NCBI GenBank assembly: GCA_013397075.1
Contig: VWZS01004485.1
Location: forward strand, 570,281 to 634,280
Direction: 5' to 3'
DNA from: Rhabdornis inornatus
Lineage: Eukaryota > Chordata > Aves > Passeriformes > Rhabdornithidae
Length of the DNA: 64,000 nucleotides
The stretch's first letter is position 1; each line of letters opens with the position of its first letter. The translations under genes and the position numbers were made by a program. Positions 11,601 through 25,179 of the stretch are shown here, in pieces. Under the pieces are notes generated by a model, which saw only the letters and a list, made by a program, of their open reading frames with translations, was not told the origin of the DNA and searched no databases.

Positions 11601-14146
11601 TTCTTATAAATCCTTGATGAATGTTTCATTTAATTCCTAATAAAGTAACATACTGGAAATTTTTTTGAGAAGGATAATAAAAATAAAGTAATGACAGATA
11701 GAAAACTAAATTCTCTCAACCTTAGAAGAAATATTTATTAAGAAGAACTGATTATAACTTCTCAAAGTCTGCTACTCTGGCTGCTATCTGAAACCATGAT
11801 TTCCCAGGGAAACAAAAACCCAAACCAAACCAAAACAGCTGGAATACATCCTAGAGATACAAAATAAATCACTTGCAAGTGAATTCCACACTCAGAAGCC
11901 CTAATCAGTACTCCATAAAAACAACAAAACAAACAAAGCCCAGAAGGAGCATTAACATCCCTGGTAACTGGTGTCCACTAATTGCAGAGCATCAGCTTCA
12001 GTGGAAAAGCAGAGCCTGAATAGGATTGTCTGATAAATCTACTACCCTCAAACACTCCACACAGTATTCTTGACCCTGTAGGTTGCAACCTTTTGCTCCC
12101 AAGTCACTCATGCCAAAGGCAATAAAGAGGTTTATCCCATTCTGTTAAGTCCTTGCAATTATTTGTTACAGTTTTAAGTCATCTAGCATTACGTACATAG
12201 CAGTTTGGTGAATCACACATCCTCTTTTCAAACAAAAAATTCAATAGACAAAATGGATGTAATTTAAAAACCTGTAAGGTAGCCCAAAACTTTATAAATT
12301 TAATTACTTTTATATTTAGCTTGTAAGAATTGTATGTAGTAAATAATTTGTAGCAGACAAATTAGATATAACAGCCTCCAATTTTGTCTAAACCAAACAA
12401 ACAATATTAATTCACAATAGAAGGAGGTTAGAAATTTATCTAAAGCTTAAATTCACAACGATAGGAAAAACACATACTGACCACAATTGGGTAAGAAAAA
12501 CAGGGTACCATCAGAGAGCAGCATAGTCATAAGTAAGTCTTCAGATAGTTTTCATTCTCAAGTTTCACATCCCTAACAGTTTGCTGTCAAATATAATATT
12601 TCTTTTATGGTGTAATTGGCTGGAGTCTGCCAAATGCACTGTATAAAAATGATTACTTCACCTTATGAATCACTTTTCATCAGCATACTTTTAAATACAG
12701 CTGTGAAACTTTTGTTCTAGAGAAAAACAATTTTACATTGTTGATTTATCTCTAATGGAGCAAAGGGTGGAGTCTGGGGATTTAGGATGTTCTGAGGATT
12801 TTTTTTATTCACTTTGCTCTGTATTTTAAGTATAACTACTTCTTTCACAAATACATTTCAAAATACATTAAAAAATGTGCATTGTTAGCTTGCAAAACAA
12901 CATTATATGGCATTCAGAGACGAATGTGTTTCATAACGTGCTTGCGAAAAATTGACCGGGGGAATGCAGCCAAGTGAGTTTTGGGGGTCACACTGCAGTC
13001 TGGAATATCACTTTCGACTCCTTTAGGAAGAACATTTTAGCTATATTGCTAATCCTACTAGTAATGGTAAGTTCTAAATGCCCTAGAGCCACGTCCTCTT
13101 TAAGGGCCCCATTTTGCAGAACATGCAGATGTATCTAAAACTGGCAGTTTGAAAGGCCAAAGTAACCAATGACCGTCTCACTCATGTCAAATCGTAGTAA
13201 GAGTACTTCAAGAATTCTTTTCTCATTTTTGGATCCCTCATCCATCCCTATGGGCCAGAAGAAAACATGTGCAAGAAAGTTTAGTATATAAGGAGCAAAG
13301 GAAAGTTCACTACAAGCACTTTGAACCAGGAAGAGCAGAAATGCTTTCAACCATGTTTCAGAAAGTTTCCATAGTGGTTTTTTTGATATTTGTTTATAAT
13401 AAGACAGAATTACATTATTTAAAGGACCTTCTCTGGAAGGTTAGCCTCCAAAATGTTGTGTATTCCGATTATCAGGATAAATATTCCAGAATTAAGACTT
13501 CTTGATAGAGGCAAGCCACACTGATGCCCAGACAACTAATAAACCCTGTAGCTACAACCTTGACAAAGCAGCATGTGTCTTGAAGCTTCAGAATATTTAT
13601 GTGGTCAAGTCACAGAGGCTCCACGGAGCACTTGGTCACATACGTTTTAGCTCTCTCTTGATAAAATAAAATGATACAGTTTGATCTATACTCTGTACCA
13701 GACCTTCATATGCCTTGCAAATGGGTAACAGGGGCTGCAGAACATCTTTCCTCACATGGAAGGCTCATGAAGATGCAAGAGGCTGTGCAGTAGTGGTGTC
13801 AAAAAAAAGACACCTCTTCATTAAACCTACTGGTTTGCCAAGAGAGGTTTTCACAGAGAAGCAGTATGCATACAAATCTGCTGGTGTTTTGTATATTGAA
13901 GCTGGAGAGAGACATCATGGATAAAAGACATCTTTTATCTTCAGATTTATCTTGCCCTCCTCAAGGATTCAGACTGTCTCACCAGACATTAGTATCACCC
14001 AGTTTGTTTTCTGAGGTTTGTATGTATTTTTTCCTGTTGTTCCATCAATACAGAATTCACATGGTTATAAACAGAAACTCAACTTTAAAAGTTATTGGGA
14101 CACACTGAAATTTTGTCCCAAATTAATTTAAACTAAAGATTAACAG
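8689..14146. other. non-coding AT-rich stretch
   Basis: This is 5.4 kb without a supportable gene. Open frames at 9763-10027 (minus) and 10063-10446 (plus) are the longest. The minus one follows a good acceptor (CTCCTGCAG, around plus 9934) and looks hydrophobic, but it has no donor and stays uncalled. Short A-runs and purine-rich patches occur. No repeat family was recognised. Confidence 0.45.
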
Positions 14147-14790
14147 TCATAGAATTAAAGAATGGTTTGTATCAGAAGGTACCTTAAATCTTATCTAGTT
14201 CATATTCCTCTATTTAGGCAGGAACACACTCCACTAAACCAGGCTGCTCAGAGCCCCATTCAACCTGGCCTTGAACACTTCCAGGGATGGAGCATTCATA
14301 GCTTCTCTGCAAAACCTGTGCCAGTGCCTCACCACTATAATACTGAAGAATTTCTTTCCAATATCTAAATCCATTCTCTTTCAGTGTAAAGCCATTCCCC
14401 CTTGTCCTATCATTACATGCCCTTGTAAAAAGTCCCTGGAAGGTGCTATAAGGTCTTCCTGGAGCCTTCTCTTCTCCAAGCTGAACAACCCCATCTCTCT
14501 CAGCCTATCTTGAGGCTCCAGCTCTATGATCATCTTCATGTGACTCTTCTCGATTCACTCCAACAGGTCCACATCTTTCCTGTGCTGGTACCCCAGAGCT
14601 GGACACAGCACTGCAGGTGGGGTCTCACCAGAGCAGAGCTGAGGGGTAGAATCCCCTGCCTCACCCTGCTGCCCACGATGCTTTGGATGGTTGGCTTTCT
14701 GGGCTGTAAGGGCACATTGCCGGGACATGTTGAGCTTCTTGTCAAACAGTATTCTTCAACTTTTTCTTCTGAAACATCAAAGTCACGCCT
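14147..14790 (-). mobile_element. CR1 LINE, long 3' fragment
   Basis: This is CR1 in minus orientation. It begins with the inverted 3' terminus (tcatagaattaaagaatggt) and proceeds through the cctggccttgaacacttcca block near 14265, the cttctccaagctgaacaacc block near 14470, the ctgtgctggtaccccagagc block near 14580, and on into the ORF2 C-terminal region (ctttctgggctgtaagggca near 14694). Weaker similarity may continue to about 14890, where a cttgttgaact phrase fits CR1. The ORF-like runs on both strands are relics of the element and contain stops. Confidence 0.92.
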
Positions 14791-14890
14791 TACCCAAATC
14801 AGATTTTGACCATCTGCACACAATGAGCATTTTTATTGCCACTTTATCGAACATGCCAGCACATCAAACCATAACTTGTTGAACTTATCT

Positions 14891-17800
14891 CCCTTCCAGG
14901 TTCGGTTTTTTGTTTTTTGTTTGTTTTCAAAAATGTAGTGTTTCTTTTTTTACTATTAACAGTTAAAAAAAAAATAATTTACACTGAGAAGAATGCACAT
15001 AAACAGTTATCCTTTTAGACACAAGAAAAATACTAAGACTTTTAAATGTCCTGTATTATCGGTTATACAGGGTTTTTTTTTTTATCATCCCCATTCAACT
15101 TCAACAGGAGAGTGGCAAAGTTGTTTTTTGCACGAACAGTTAAAACAACAATTTCTTCCAGGAGCAAACGAATCCAAAGAACCTGATTTCCAGGAAACGT
15201 GCACAGCAAGAATATTCCATGAGTGCAACACCCTCGCGCTTCTCTGAGGTCTACAAAGGACCAGGTTCATCCAGGAGCCTGTGATCACCAGCACAGCTGT
15301 CTTGTCTGTACAACTGCTTATTGTTATGAAAAAAGCAGAATTTTCTGTGTCTTTGGGACCTTCATGCTTTTACAAATAGGACCAAAACTGGCTCTAGGGT
15401 TCAAAGCTTCCTTACGAAAGAGACTGGCAGAAACACAAGGGAGTGCTGTGGATAACATCCTTCCTCCTCTAAAAACCAGGCAAAATACGATTTTCACTTG
15501 ACTAATACATGAGGTTTTACAGTTATCTCCTCTGACAGAAATTATGTCTGTTAAAAGGCTAACCTGAAAAAGATACACTTAAGAAAAACAAACTTTCCCT
15601 GACTCTTATCTTTTTCACATCTCGTCATCTGTTTCTGTGGGAAATTTCTATTAACATATGTCCACAATATGAATTTCAAAAGTCACATATTAAATTCAAT
15701 CCATTATATTTTGAAATGGAGATTCTCATATATCACTTTTTTTACCCTTTTTTTGCCCTCAGATTGCCTCATTCTGCCAGCATAAAGCAGCTCGAATTTA
15801 AATCCACAAGGAATTTTAAAATCACATCATTAGTTGCTTAAAAATCTCACTGAACTAGTAGTTTTAAAATTTACATGTGTCATTTTTCTAAACAGATATA
15901 TCACAGATACAGTGTTTCCTCTCTTGCAAAACATTCAAAGGAAACATCACAAAATTATACAAAGCCAGAAGAAACTGCCATATTTTGTTTGCCACAGATT
16001 TCCTTAATCAATGCTTTAATGAATTGTGATTATTTGAGCTACAAGTGCTTTATGAAGAAAATCCACATTCCATAATACATCAATGCAAAAATCTAACTAT
16101 GGATGTTCATATAAATTAAATATAATGTACATTATAAGTTACTCCTCAGATTCCAGTGTTAGTTGAAAAACTGAAATATTGCACCAGCTTGCACATCAGT
16201 GTCTCTAAGAATAAATTCATATACTTATGTCAAAAGAATTATTCATTTTACTGGCAAAAACTGACTTATTTCTCCAAGATGGGTCTCAACAGAATTTCAG
16301 AAATTATGACAATGGAAAATTTGCTGTTGGATGCTGGTTCTCTGGTATCATTTGGATAATGGATTTTTCTCAAGGTTAGCTGAGAAAGAGCCTGTCAGTG
16401 ACTGTAGCCATCACAACATAAAAGCAAACATTATGAAGACCGTATTTCATTTGCAGGTAAGAACAGAATGAAACAGTAAAGCATTACAATTTGGGACATT
16501 CACATTTTTCTCATTCTTAAATGAGGTTCCCAGTATCAGAGAAACCTACCTTTTTTTCCCCTGCTGATACTTTTTTAAATGGAGATATTTAAACTGGAGA
16601 GCATCTGGTGGGCCACTCTACCATTCTACAGGGTATGCCAGAAAGGCGTGGAATTTCACTGAATTTTGTCCAATTCCTTTATGAAACAAAGTCACCAATG
16701 ATACACATATATAATATACACACACCTTTTTTTTTTCCTTGTCCTCTAGTATAGGTACCTGTCCTCAGGGATACAATTTGTTAGATGCTGTGCCCATACC
16801 GTGGCAACACAGAGATAAGGCTGGAAGGACACTGTACTGCAGGATCACGCCCATTACCTAGAGCAAGCAAACTTAATTCTCAGCAAGGAAACACCACACT
16901 TCTGATAAGCAAATCTTCTTATTCCTTATTCCAGAAACTCATCAGACTTATTTGCATTCACTAAGGAAGATGTGAAAAGAAAGGGAAATTAAAAGGTGGA
17001 TTTTCCTTTCCTGAGTGTTCCGCTGGCCTCGGGCAGGCAGCTCAATGCTCAGCTGAATCTATTTAGATTTAAGAGACATAAAACATGGCTTCAGATCTGG
17101 GTGGTCTGTGTAATGTCCAAGAACATATGAATTGGCTCACGTTCAAAATAATATTTTGCTGCTTTCTTTTCCTCAAACAATAAATTATACCTACTTTTGC
17201 AATAAAATCACGGGGTAGTATCTGACAATACTGTTCTTCCACATCTACTGCTGGGTGTGTATCACTGACACGCACCTGCCTCTTCAATTTAAAACAGCAG
17301 GATCACTTCAGTAAAACTATTATTATAACTGGATGAGCAGAGATATAAAGTCAGAAGGCGCTGGTTTTATACAGTTTCATAAACAGATCAAAAGTCTTTT
17401 TTTCATCATGCCCTAAGGGGGAAAAAAAAAAGAGGCAGCTCTCTGTCTGTAAAATTAGCTATGTGCAAGGTGTAGCCAGAACTCTGCTGAAGCCAGGAAA
17501 AATCTGACAAGGAAGAAAAGAGCTGTGAAACTGAGTTGTGCCATAAATTGCTGAAGAAATCAATGCATCAAGCTACTACCTTCTGTAAGACATTTTCTGT
17601 CATAAAATCATATTTTCAATAATATGAACATCTGTATAGTGCTTCAATCATCTTCACAGCACCTCAGGCTTATTTAACACTACATGAGCTCCTAAGTGTA
17701 ATCCAAAATTAACATTCCATCCAATCCAATCTTGTAAAGTCATACCACACCTCTAATTATGTGCCTTATAAATACACTGGTTCAAATATTTATTTTGTAT

Positions 17801-18241
17801 TTCATAGCTCCCAATCATAACTGATTTTTACACAGGAAACAATTTTGAAGTCCTCTTAAGCTTTAAGAGAATATTTTATCCTTTTGTATTACTGTTACTT
17901 CAAAAGTAAATCTGCTAAATAGAGTATTTAATTTTCTAAGACCAAAATCCACATTATGTCACCTTTAACTATGTGGTAAGTATCCCTTTTAAACCATTAA
18001 AATCCCATGCTGCCTGACAACCATCAGTCAAACACTATTTAAAGAAACACTGTCAGAGATACACAGTTTAAAAAAATAGTATTTGGTGGAAGAATAGGGA
18101 ATTTACCAAAAATCTGGTATTTTCTACAAGTATGTCAACAACACTTAAGTTGACTTGTGCTGCATCTTTCCACTGGCATTCACTAACAGGCTAATTTCAC
18201 CCTATGCTTTTCAAGCAGCTTTGAAATCCAAACAAATTTAA
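14891..18241. other. non-coding AT-rich stretch
   Basis: I see no assignable gene. Two splice-flanked open segments, at 16375-16456 (plus) and 17195-17275 (minus), are covered in the findings and the rejected list. T-runs occur at 14910-14960 and 15070-15083. Confidence 0.45.
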
Positions 18242-18550
18242 ATGAACCAGAACAGGCCTGCTCTGAGATCTCTAACCACAGACATCCAGCAATGGTACTG
18301 CTGGGTATTCACCAAGCACGCCATTGCCAGACACCACAGCAGGACATGTGCTGTTCTAGAGGGACTCCAGTTGAGCCTAACAGAGGACTCTTTTGATGCC
18401 TCAGATGTCTCTCAGATCATCACCACTGACAACACTCACTTCTTCAATACTGAGGAATTTCCCACCCCTGAAAGGGATAGGGCAGCCCTGCAGGAAGGCT
18501 TCTACATGGCTTCCTCTGTGTTTCCTCAACCTACAACAGTGAGGCTTTAA
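18242..18550 (+). other. 102-codon ORF in a GC-richer block, unrecognised
   Basis: The open frame starts with ATG directly after an in-frame TAA and ends at a TAA. Its third codon positions are about 57% G or C, above the surrounding AT-rich DNA. The product would be hydrophilic: the first third is basic and aromatic, and the rest is rich in D, E, S and T, with the run TDNTHFFNTEEFPTPERD. There is no signal peptide, membrane segment or motif I recognise. The ATG lacks a strong context, and no promoter or splice site was identified. It may be a real small exon, a decayed retrocopy, or chance in a locally GC-richer block that continues to about 19350. Confidence 0.2.
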
Positions 18551-21500
18551 ATAAGTTAATCATGTTTTCTCCTAATTGCTTCCAAAATGGAAATTCCTTC
18601 TCTTCCATTCCCCAAAGAAGGATTCAGAACCTTCACACCATGGACTACTCAGAAACCAGCTCTGTCACATCTGCATAGCTGCTACATCAAACTGTAGATC
18701 CTTCACGTCTGTCCTAAGCTCATGACCAACCGTGCTCCCAACCATTATCAGACTGGTTTACACATGACAGGGCCTCATATGAAGACTGTTCCTGTTTCTT
18801 GTGGCTACAGCAGATCTGTGGGGGTTGGTTTGCACCTCAACAAGACACACTTCACACTGTAAGTGCCATACTCTGCCATTCAGAAATCACCACTTGAGCA
18901 TCTTCCTCCAAGGAACAGGGCAAATGCTTCTTCATTAGCAATACTGAAACACATAATGACCGTAGCAAAAGAGTAGTTCGATGTATGTTGTCCCCCTGCC
19001 CCCAACTACACAAGCTATCGTTTTTGCAGAGATAGGAGAACAAGGAGCTGTGTCCTTGGCTCCTGGGGAAGGAAGGCAGGTCAGTCCAGAAGGCCTGTGG
19101 CACAGACCTGGCTCTAACAGGCACCCCAGCCACACAGTCCCACCTTGCAAGTACAGAGCAAGGGCTCACAAGCAGTGGCCTCCCAGAAGACCACTGCTTC
19201 ATGAGAGATTCTTCTGCAAGTGCCTTCTAGCACTGAGACGTTAACTCAATGAAGGAATGAGACCTCCTGTGGGGCAGGAAGATGGAGGTGGGGGGAGATC
19301 AGTCACCCATGATTTGCACTCTGCTGCCAGGTCTCCAGCTGGGTTAAGCATTGTGTGACAGACCTGAAATCCTGATCAAGTCCTTGATTTATGTTTTGGC
19401 ATGCTTCACCAGTGCTTCTCAGCAGGACTAGATGAATCATTGATCTGTTCCAGTACAATAATTTCTATGTATGTTCATAACCTTGGAAGGATCTGTGTAA
19501 TATATAAAAGTGCATTTAGCTTGCTCAGTGCTCAGCTTTAAATGCAGAATTTTATTCAAGTTGTGCACTTACATTGTTGCTGCCTATGTCTGCACATTTA
19601 AAAACACAAATTTTAGAGAAAATACAGATTTTTTAGAAAATAAAATTTTTTTAGGAAAAAATACAATCATCTCTTAGATCTTAATTTATGCCTAAATTTA
19701 AATGTTTTATAGATAAATAGTTCATAAATTAACTGTATTGGACAATGTTATTCTTATAAAATCCTTGACTACAGAAGAGCTTAATTTAATTACTGAATAG
19801 TATAAATGTAGCAAGAGAGACAGCTGGTCCTTGAGCATTCTTCCTGAATTCTGTCTCAACCATGCTCATGCAGGTCAGACACAGACAGAAAGTCATACAC
19901 CAATGAAAGTAACTACAACTGCCAGTGTTCAGAGAGCTCAAATAACTCTCTACTTTTGTGTAGCCAGGAGCCCACTGACATCATGTTTTAAAACAAATGC
20001 AAAAAAATATATATATTATGATCTAAAGACATTTCCTGTTATTCTGCTCAAGAGAAAACCCCCATCCCATGTCCCTCACATAAGGTGGAGACCATCAGCA
20101 TTTTCCAGGCTCAGGACTCAGGGCATATTTCCTTAATGAGCATTACAGACAGATTTCCAAAGCTGTAACTTGTGAGGCCTTTAGAGCACCAGGAGCTCTG
20201 GGCTCCGTGGGGGTCCCTGACCTCCCCTTCACAGGTGGGTGCCACAAGGCTGAGGACCAGAGCAGCTCTGCTTCCCACCTGCCACCTCACTGGCTCTGGA
20301 AAGACGGAGTTTGCAGACCTACTTCCCCTTTGGTTTTCCTCATATTAGGCTCAATTTGATGCTTACAGCTCCATTTAATGTCTAATGTACCACCTTGAGC
20401 AACTCTGGCAGCTACTATAAAAGAAAGACAATTACCTGGTTACAGAAATACTATACACAATGCAAACAATTCTTTCCTCTATATATTCAAAAATGCCTGA
20501 GGTTTTATAGGGTGTTGCTTAGGAAATATTCATTACACGATTATGCAAAGAAAACAATGAATATTTTATTTTACTGAGTCTTGCTCAAGCTGGGGGTGCA
20601 ACATATTCACCATCAACTACCACCTTACTCGATTGTGAAAACAAAGCAACAACCTCTTGTTTGTAAATATCCATATCAGAAACCATGTGAGATTATATCA
20701 GATTAAATATCCAATTCCCAAGTATTACTTTTAAAACACCAGGCAAAATAATTCAGGCAATATTCCACTTCAACAATTTTTTAAATCAACAAATCTAAAA
20801 AAGTGCTAATCTATTATTCCAACAAATAACAGCAAAGAATGCTTTAAATAAAAAGAAAATTAAAATAATTATTTTTCTTCTCATGCCTTTTTTTTTTAGT
20901 TGCTAGCATATTTGGTATCAAAAAAGTTCTTATTCAGGAAATGTCATTGAACTACAACATCTGGTGTTTTTAAAAAAATGGACTTACTATTAATTCTTAC
21001 AAACTCTAAATTAACCTTAAGTGGCAATGCCTTCCGAAGCACCAATGCAATGGCACTTCAGATGTAGTTTCTTAAACTTTCTTTTTCTTTTACCTGTCTT
21101 TATCTTTTAAGCTGCAATTCTAACACAGCATGAAATACATCACATGAAAATTGCAACTTAAAAAGGATGTTTGAGTGCACATTATAAAACAATGGTAGTT
21201 GACAACTCCCAGATGAAGAGGAGATTGCTGGAAAACCTTTGTCGATATAAAAATGCAGATGAGGTTATCTACCTTCTGCCTACTGAGATATCTAAAACAA
21301 GATATCTGCACCAAATTAGATCTGACATAAGATGAAAAGAGTGAAGCACAGGAGAAGGGATGCTAAGCAGAACAGGGAAGGTGTTGGGTTCTTGAGATGA
21401 ATGTAAAGTATGCCAGGTAATCATTTCCTGCTAAGTAAAAAAAAAGAAGAAAAAAAAAGGCTATTACTGAGCAGATGCCTACTGAAAGAGAAATTCTCCA

Positions 21501-22058
21501 AAAGCTCACTCTACACAATGGCAGAGTAAGAGCCATGTGTAAATAGCACCCTGAGGTTTACCAGCAGTCTAGTAGCACACAGCATGCCAAGCAGCACTTG
21601 TGGAAGTGAGAAATTATCCTACACTGCACACACCTTAAAGCCCTTCAGACCTGAATTGATTTTATCTCTACATTATCAGACACCTTCTGAAATGCTGAAG
21701 GGTGTGTAGGTTTTTCCTTCATTCCCTTGTTTTGCAAATAAAATAAAATGACAGAAAAATCACAAGCCTAGCAGACCATCTCATTTGGGGAAAGGAAACC
21801 TCCAGCACTGATCTAAGAGTCATAGGTTAGACATACTGGACATAATTAAGGGTTAAACATTTCCACTTTCCGGAAAAGAAAAGCCCCTCTAACTTCTTTA
21901 TGTGTAATCCATAGAACAGAGAAGCAAAGACTGGAAAAATCAAGACCTCAGACTTATTAAGTATTTGCAAATCTCATCTTGGTGCTCTGACAATTGAAAG
22001 CACCAGATCTTCCCAAACATGGAATCTTAAGTTTTTTCAAGTAATAGAGGGCTTCTGA

Positions 22059-22072
22059 ATATATATATATAT
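22059..22072. repeat. (AT)7 microsatellite
   Basis: This is a perfect AT dinucleotide run. Confidence 0.85.
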
Positions 22073-23880
22073 GCACAAAATATAGTATTTATATACGAAC
22101 TGTTTTTGCTCAAAGTCAAAGAATAGTTTCAGCTGAAGTTGTACTTTACAAGGAGGAATAGAGAGGTACCAATTAGAGGGCAAGTAACAGAAATGCACAT
22201 TTTAATAAAAGAAATGCACATTTTAAAATGTACATATTAATTTTAAATTAAGTGGAAGGCAGTCAACCAAATAGTTCCTAGAACCTAAAACATACCACCA
22301 TAGCTTTGGTTGTTTTCCAAAGTTTTGTTTATTTCATATTAAATTAATATAGTAGTATAAATTAAAGCCTTAAAATACATTTGCAGATCTAATGCCAGAT
22401 GACTTCATTAAAATTAGAACTGAAATGGAACTGAAAGTGCAGGCATTTCCACATTTAAGTACATTATTTAATGAGACTAAGAATGTTCCAAAAAAATTGA
22501 CTTTATATTAATTTTCTCTTTCCTGAGAAATGCTGCATTTTTCTTTAATGCCTCTCATTGAAACCTAGATAACTGCTTGTCAACAGATACATGTGAGCGC
22601 AAATGTGCATATCAGTCACAGTGTTATCTACAATTCTGAGTACCAGGTGGCATGTTCAACATTCTATTAATTGCTGCTGTGCCACCAGACTGCAAGGGCA
22701 CTTTAAAGAGGGATATGCACAGAATAATGCATAAAATTAGTTTTTTACATTTTTAAAATTAATAGTAGCTGTCTGTGAATCAAATGTTTCTGAAATAAGG
22801 ATGTGCTGAAAGGCTGAGAGTGCAATAAAGAACCACCAGACTGCTTTGGTAGATCACAAGAATAACTCCGGGCTAAGTTACTCTATGCTTCCCTAAGGCA
22901 ACTGACAGCAGATGAACAGTGAACCTACTGCAAGTGATCACATCTTCAACTTCAGCTTATCAAACATGTAACACAAGCAAATGATTCTTACACTGCCAAA
23001 GAGAAATGCACGCATATTGGTTAAGAAGTCCAAATAATTTATTCCTGAAATTTTCCTTTATATTCATCACTTCTTAAAACACACTCAAGCACTTTATAAC
23101 ATGCAATAAACCATTTTGATAGTGGCCTAGAGTAGTCAATGGCTTTACATTTTAATCAATAGGATTTACGCTGTATTTCTAATATGACTCTTTAGACTAG
23201 AACTGCTTGGGTGGGTTGTGCTGATGTAACTCAGACTGACACCTGTCACCTACTCACAGCACATTCAGTACAGTGAGAACGTTCACACTCTTATCAGAAG
23301 CCACAAATAAAGCTCCAAACCTCTTAAACTGCTTGAAAGCTTTGCTTTCATAAGAAGGTTTAGCCTTTGTTTGTCCCTGTGAGAAGAGGTGTATCAGCAA
23401 GAAATTATCAGTAACCTGTCAGTCTTTACTACAGAGTGACAACAGAGGATAAGTTAAATTCCAATTTCATTAAGTCAGCTTTGGAAGGTGAGACATGCTG
23501 AAAACCTAATAGTGTTAACTTTTAGCTGGGTCTAACATTTAACTTTTCAAAAGGATGGGGACAAATCAAATCACTTTCTGGTCTTATCAACTGATTTTAC
23601 AAAATTAGAAGAATAAACTTGAAGCAGAATTCCAGAAAGAAGCTTTAGTTTATTTACACATTATGGTTTCAAGCATTTTATGACTTCAGTTTTTCCTTAA
23701 GTGCTACAGGCACTTATCTCTTCAGTAAATTCTTCATGCAGCAACAGAGAGAGAAAAGATATTCTAAATCAGGAAATGAATAATTGAAAAAATCCTAAGT
23801 TCCTTGGTATTTCCATTGTATAACTGAGGAGATTTCAAAAGCCTTCTACAGCAGCCGCTAAATAAATATCTGTGCTACAA

Positions 23881-24138
23881 TCATGTATCTTTTCTTTCTT
23901 TCTTCAGAAGACCTTGCACTCCTGGAAGGAATGTATAAAAACATGTACAGAGACCCAGCCTATGACAGCTACCACACATGTTTACATTGAATAAAGTCAC
24001 AAAGGTGTTCCAGTTACTCCCCAACACATCATCTTCTTTTCTACAGCTGATCTTTGTTGCTTGGGTGACATATTTATTTTGCCAGCAGTCCTCTCTCAGA
24101 AATTCTACCACTAAATACAATCTACTGTTTGTTGGCAC
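23881..24138 (-). other. candidate terminal exon (minus) overlapping a plus-strand alternative
   Basis: On the minus strand, a frame of 85 codons opens exactly at an acceptor-like site (a T-rich tract ending ATCACCTAG, AG at plus 24139-24140) and runs to a TGA at 23881-23883. Composition is protein-like and cysteine-containing, but third-position GC (about 39%) is at background. On the plus strand, a very good acceptor (TTTCTTTCTTTCTTCAG, AG at 23906-23907) leads into a 26-codon frame from 23910 to a TGA at 23988-23990. Its last base starts an AATAAA polyadenylation signal (23990-23995). That plus frame has about 54% GC at third positions and contains YKNMYRDPAYDSYH. The two readings exclude each other. 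Neither was recognised. Confidence 0.2.
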
Positions 24139-24474
24139 CTAGGTGATAAAAAACATAATATGTCCAATAGATGCTCTTTTAGGACTGATGGTTCACGCTC
24201 TATGCAGGAACAGTTCCTGCAGGGAAATCATTATTTTTTAAAAATCCAACATAAATATTGAAATGTCCATGTTAGTTTGACACCAGCTATTTAACCTCCA
24301 TGTATGAATGCCAGCCCACTTGAGTTCTCCTGCGCTTAGAATCAACATGCACTCTCAGAGTCATAATCACACTTGAACTTAGACCACAAGTTATATAGAA
24401 TAATCACATAAAATTAAAGAAGAAATTTCAAATAGTCTTCTCCATCAAAAACAAGTACTGCATCTTATTTATAT

Positions 24475-24800
24475 CATCATAGAATCAGAGCATGGTTTGG
24501 GCTGGAAGGGACTTTAAAGATCTAGTTCTAACCTCACTGCCGTGGGAAGCAACATCTTCAATTAAACGAGGTTGCTCAAAGTCCCATCCAGCCTGGCCTG
24601 GAACACTTCCAGGGATGGAAGTGCAATCAGTCTCACTGTCTATGTCATTGATGAAGACCACTAACAGAGCTAGGTACCGAGACAGAGCCGTGAGGGACAC
24701 CACTCCTCACCGGCTCCACCTGGACACAGAGCCATTGACCACAACTCTCTGGTTGTGTCCATCCAGCTACCAGCCATATCCACTCAATTACAATTGCTGT
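24475..24800 (-). mobile_element. CR1 LINE with internal deletion
   Basis: This CR1 is in minus orientation. The inverted 3' terminus (catcatagaatcagagcatg) and the gcctggaacacttccaggga block (near 24593) come first. At about 24620 the sequence jumps into ORF2-derived sequence recognised by the tgtcattgatgaagaccact block (near 24643), the tgagggacaccactcctcac block (near 24691) and the gagccattgaccacaactct block (near 24730). The intervening several hundred bases of a normal CR1 are missing. It is non-functional. Confidence 0.9.
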
Positions 24801-25179
24801 TTTCCACATCTTGGTACTTTGATTCATGTTCAGGTTGCCATCTAATTCCTACGCACTGCTATGAAGTGCTGTGACCCACAAAGAGGTTGAAATTCTCCAT
24901 CTGTACAGTTGATTTCCCTCTTCTAAAAGGCAGAACCCTCCTTCAATTTGCATAGTGTATTTTGGGATTTTCCAATTTGCCAAACTGCTCTGAATGACAC
25001 ATTCACTAAATCTGTGGGAAAAGCCAGACATCTTGGAAGACACATTTGCTCTCATTGTTCAATAATTTTAATAATGATCAGGATGATTACTTAGAGCTTG
25101 ATATTAAACCTGTGGATGGAACCAATTATCCCTTCCACTGATGGTAAATTCAGTACTCGGGTTTTTCAGCCAGTTTTAA

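Larger units (their letters stand above)
18551..24474. other. non-coding stretch; GC-richer to about 19350, then AT-rich
   Basis: 18551-19350 is noticeably GC-richer than its flanks. It has overlapping open frames on both strands (18852-19244), which is typical of compositional chance. The rest is AT-rich with short A-runs, an (AT)7 run at 22059-22072 and a 21-bp-period partial duplication at 22190-22226. The splice-flanked frames at 23881-24138 are listed separately. Confidence 0.45.

Noticed and set aside
17195..17275. Minus-strand open segment with protein-like sequence (SDTHPAVDVEEQYC)
   Set aside because: The acceptor side has no good pyrimidine tract, third-position GC is only 7 of 27, and its end phase fits none of the other minus-strand candidates.
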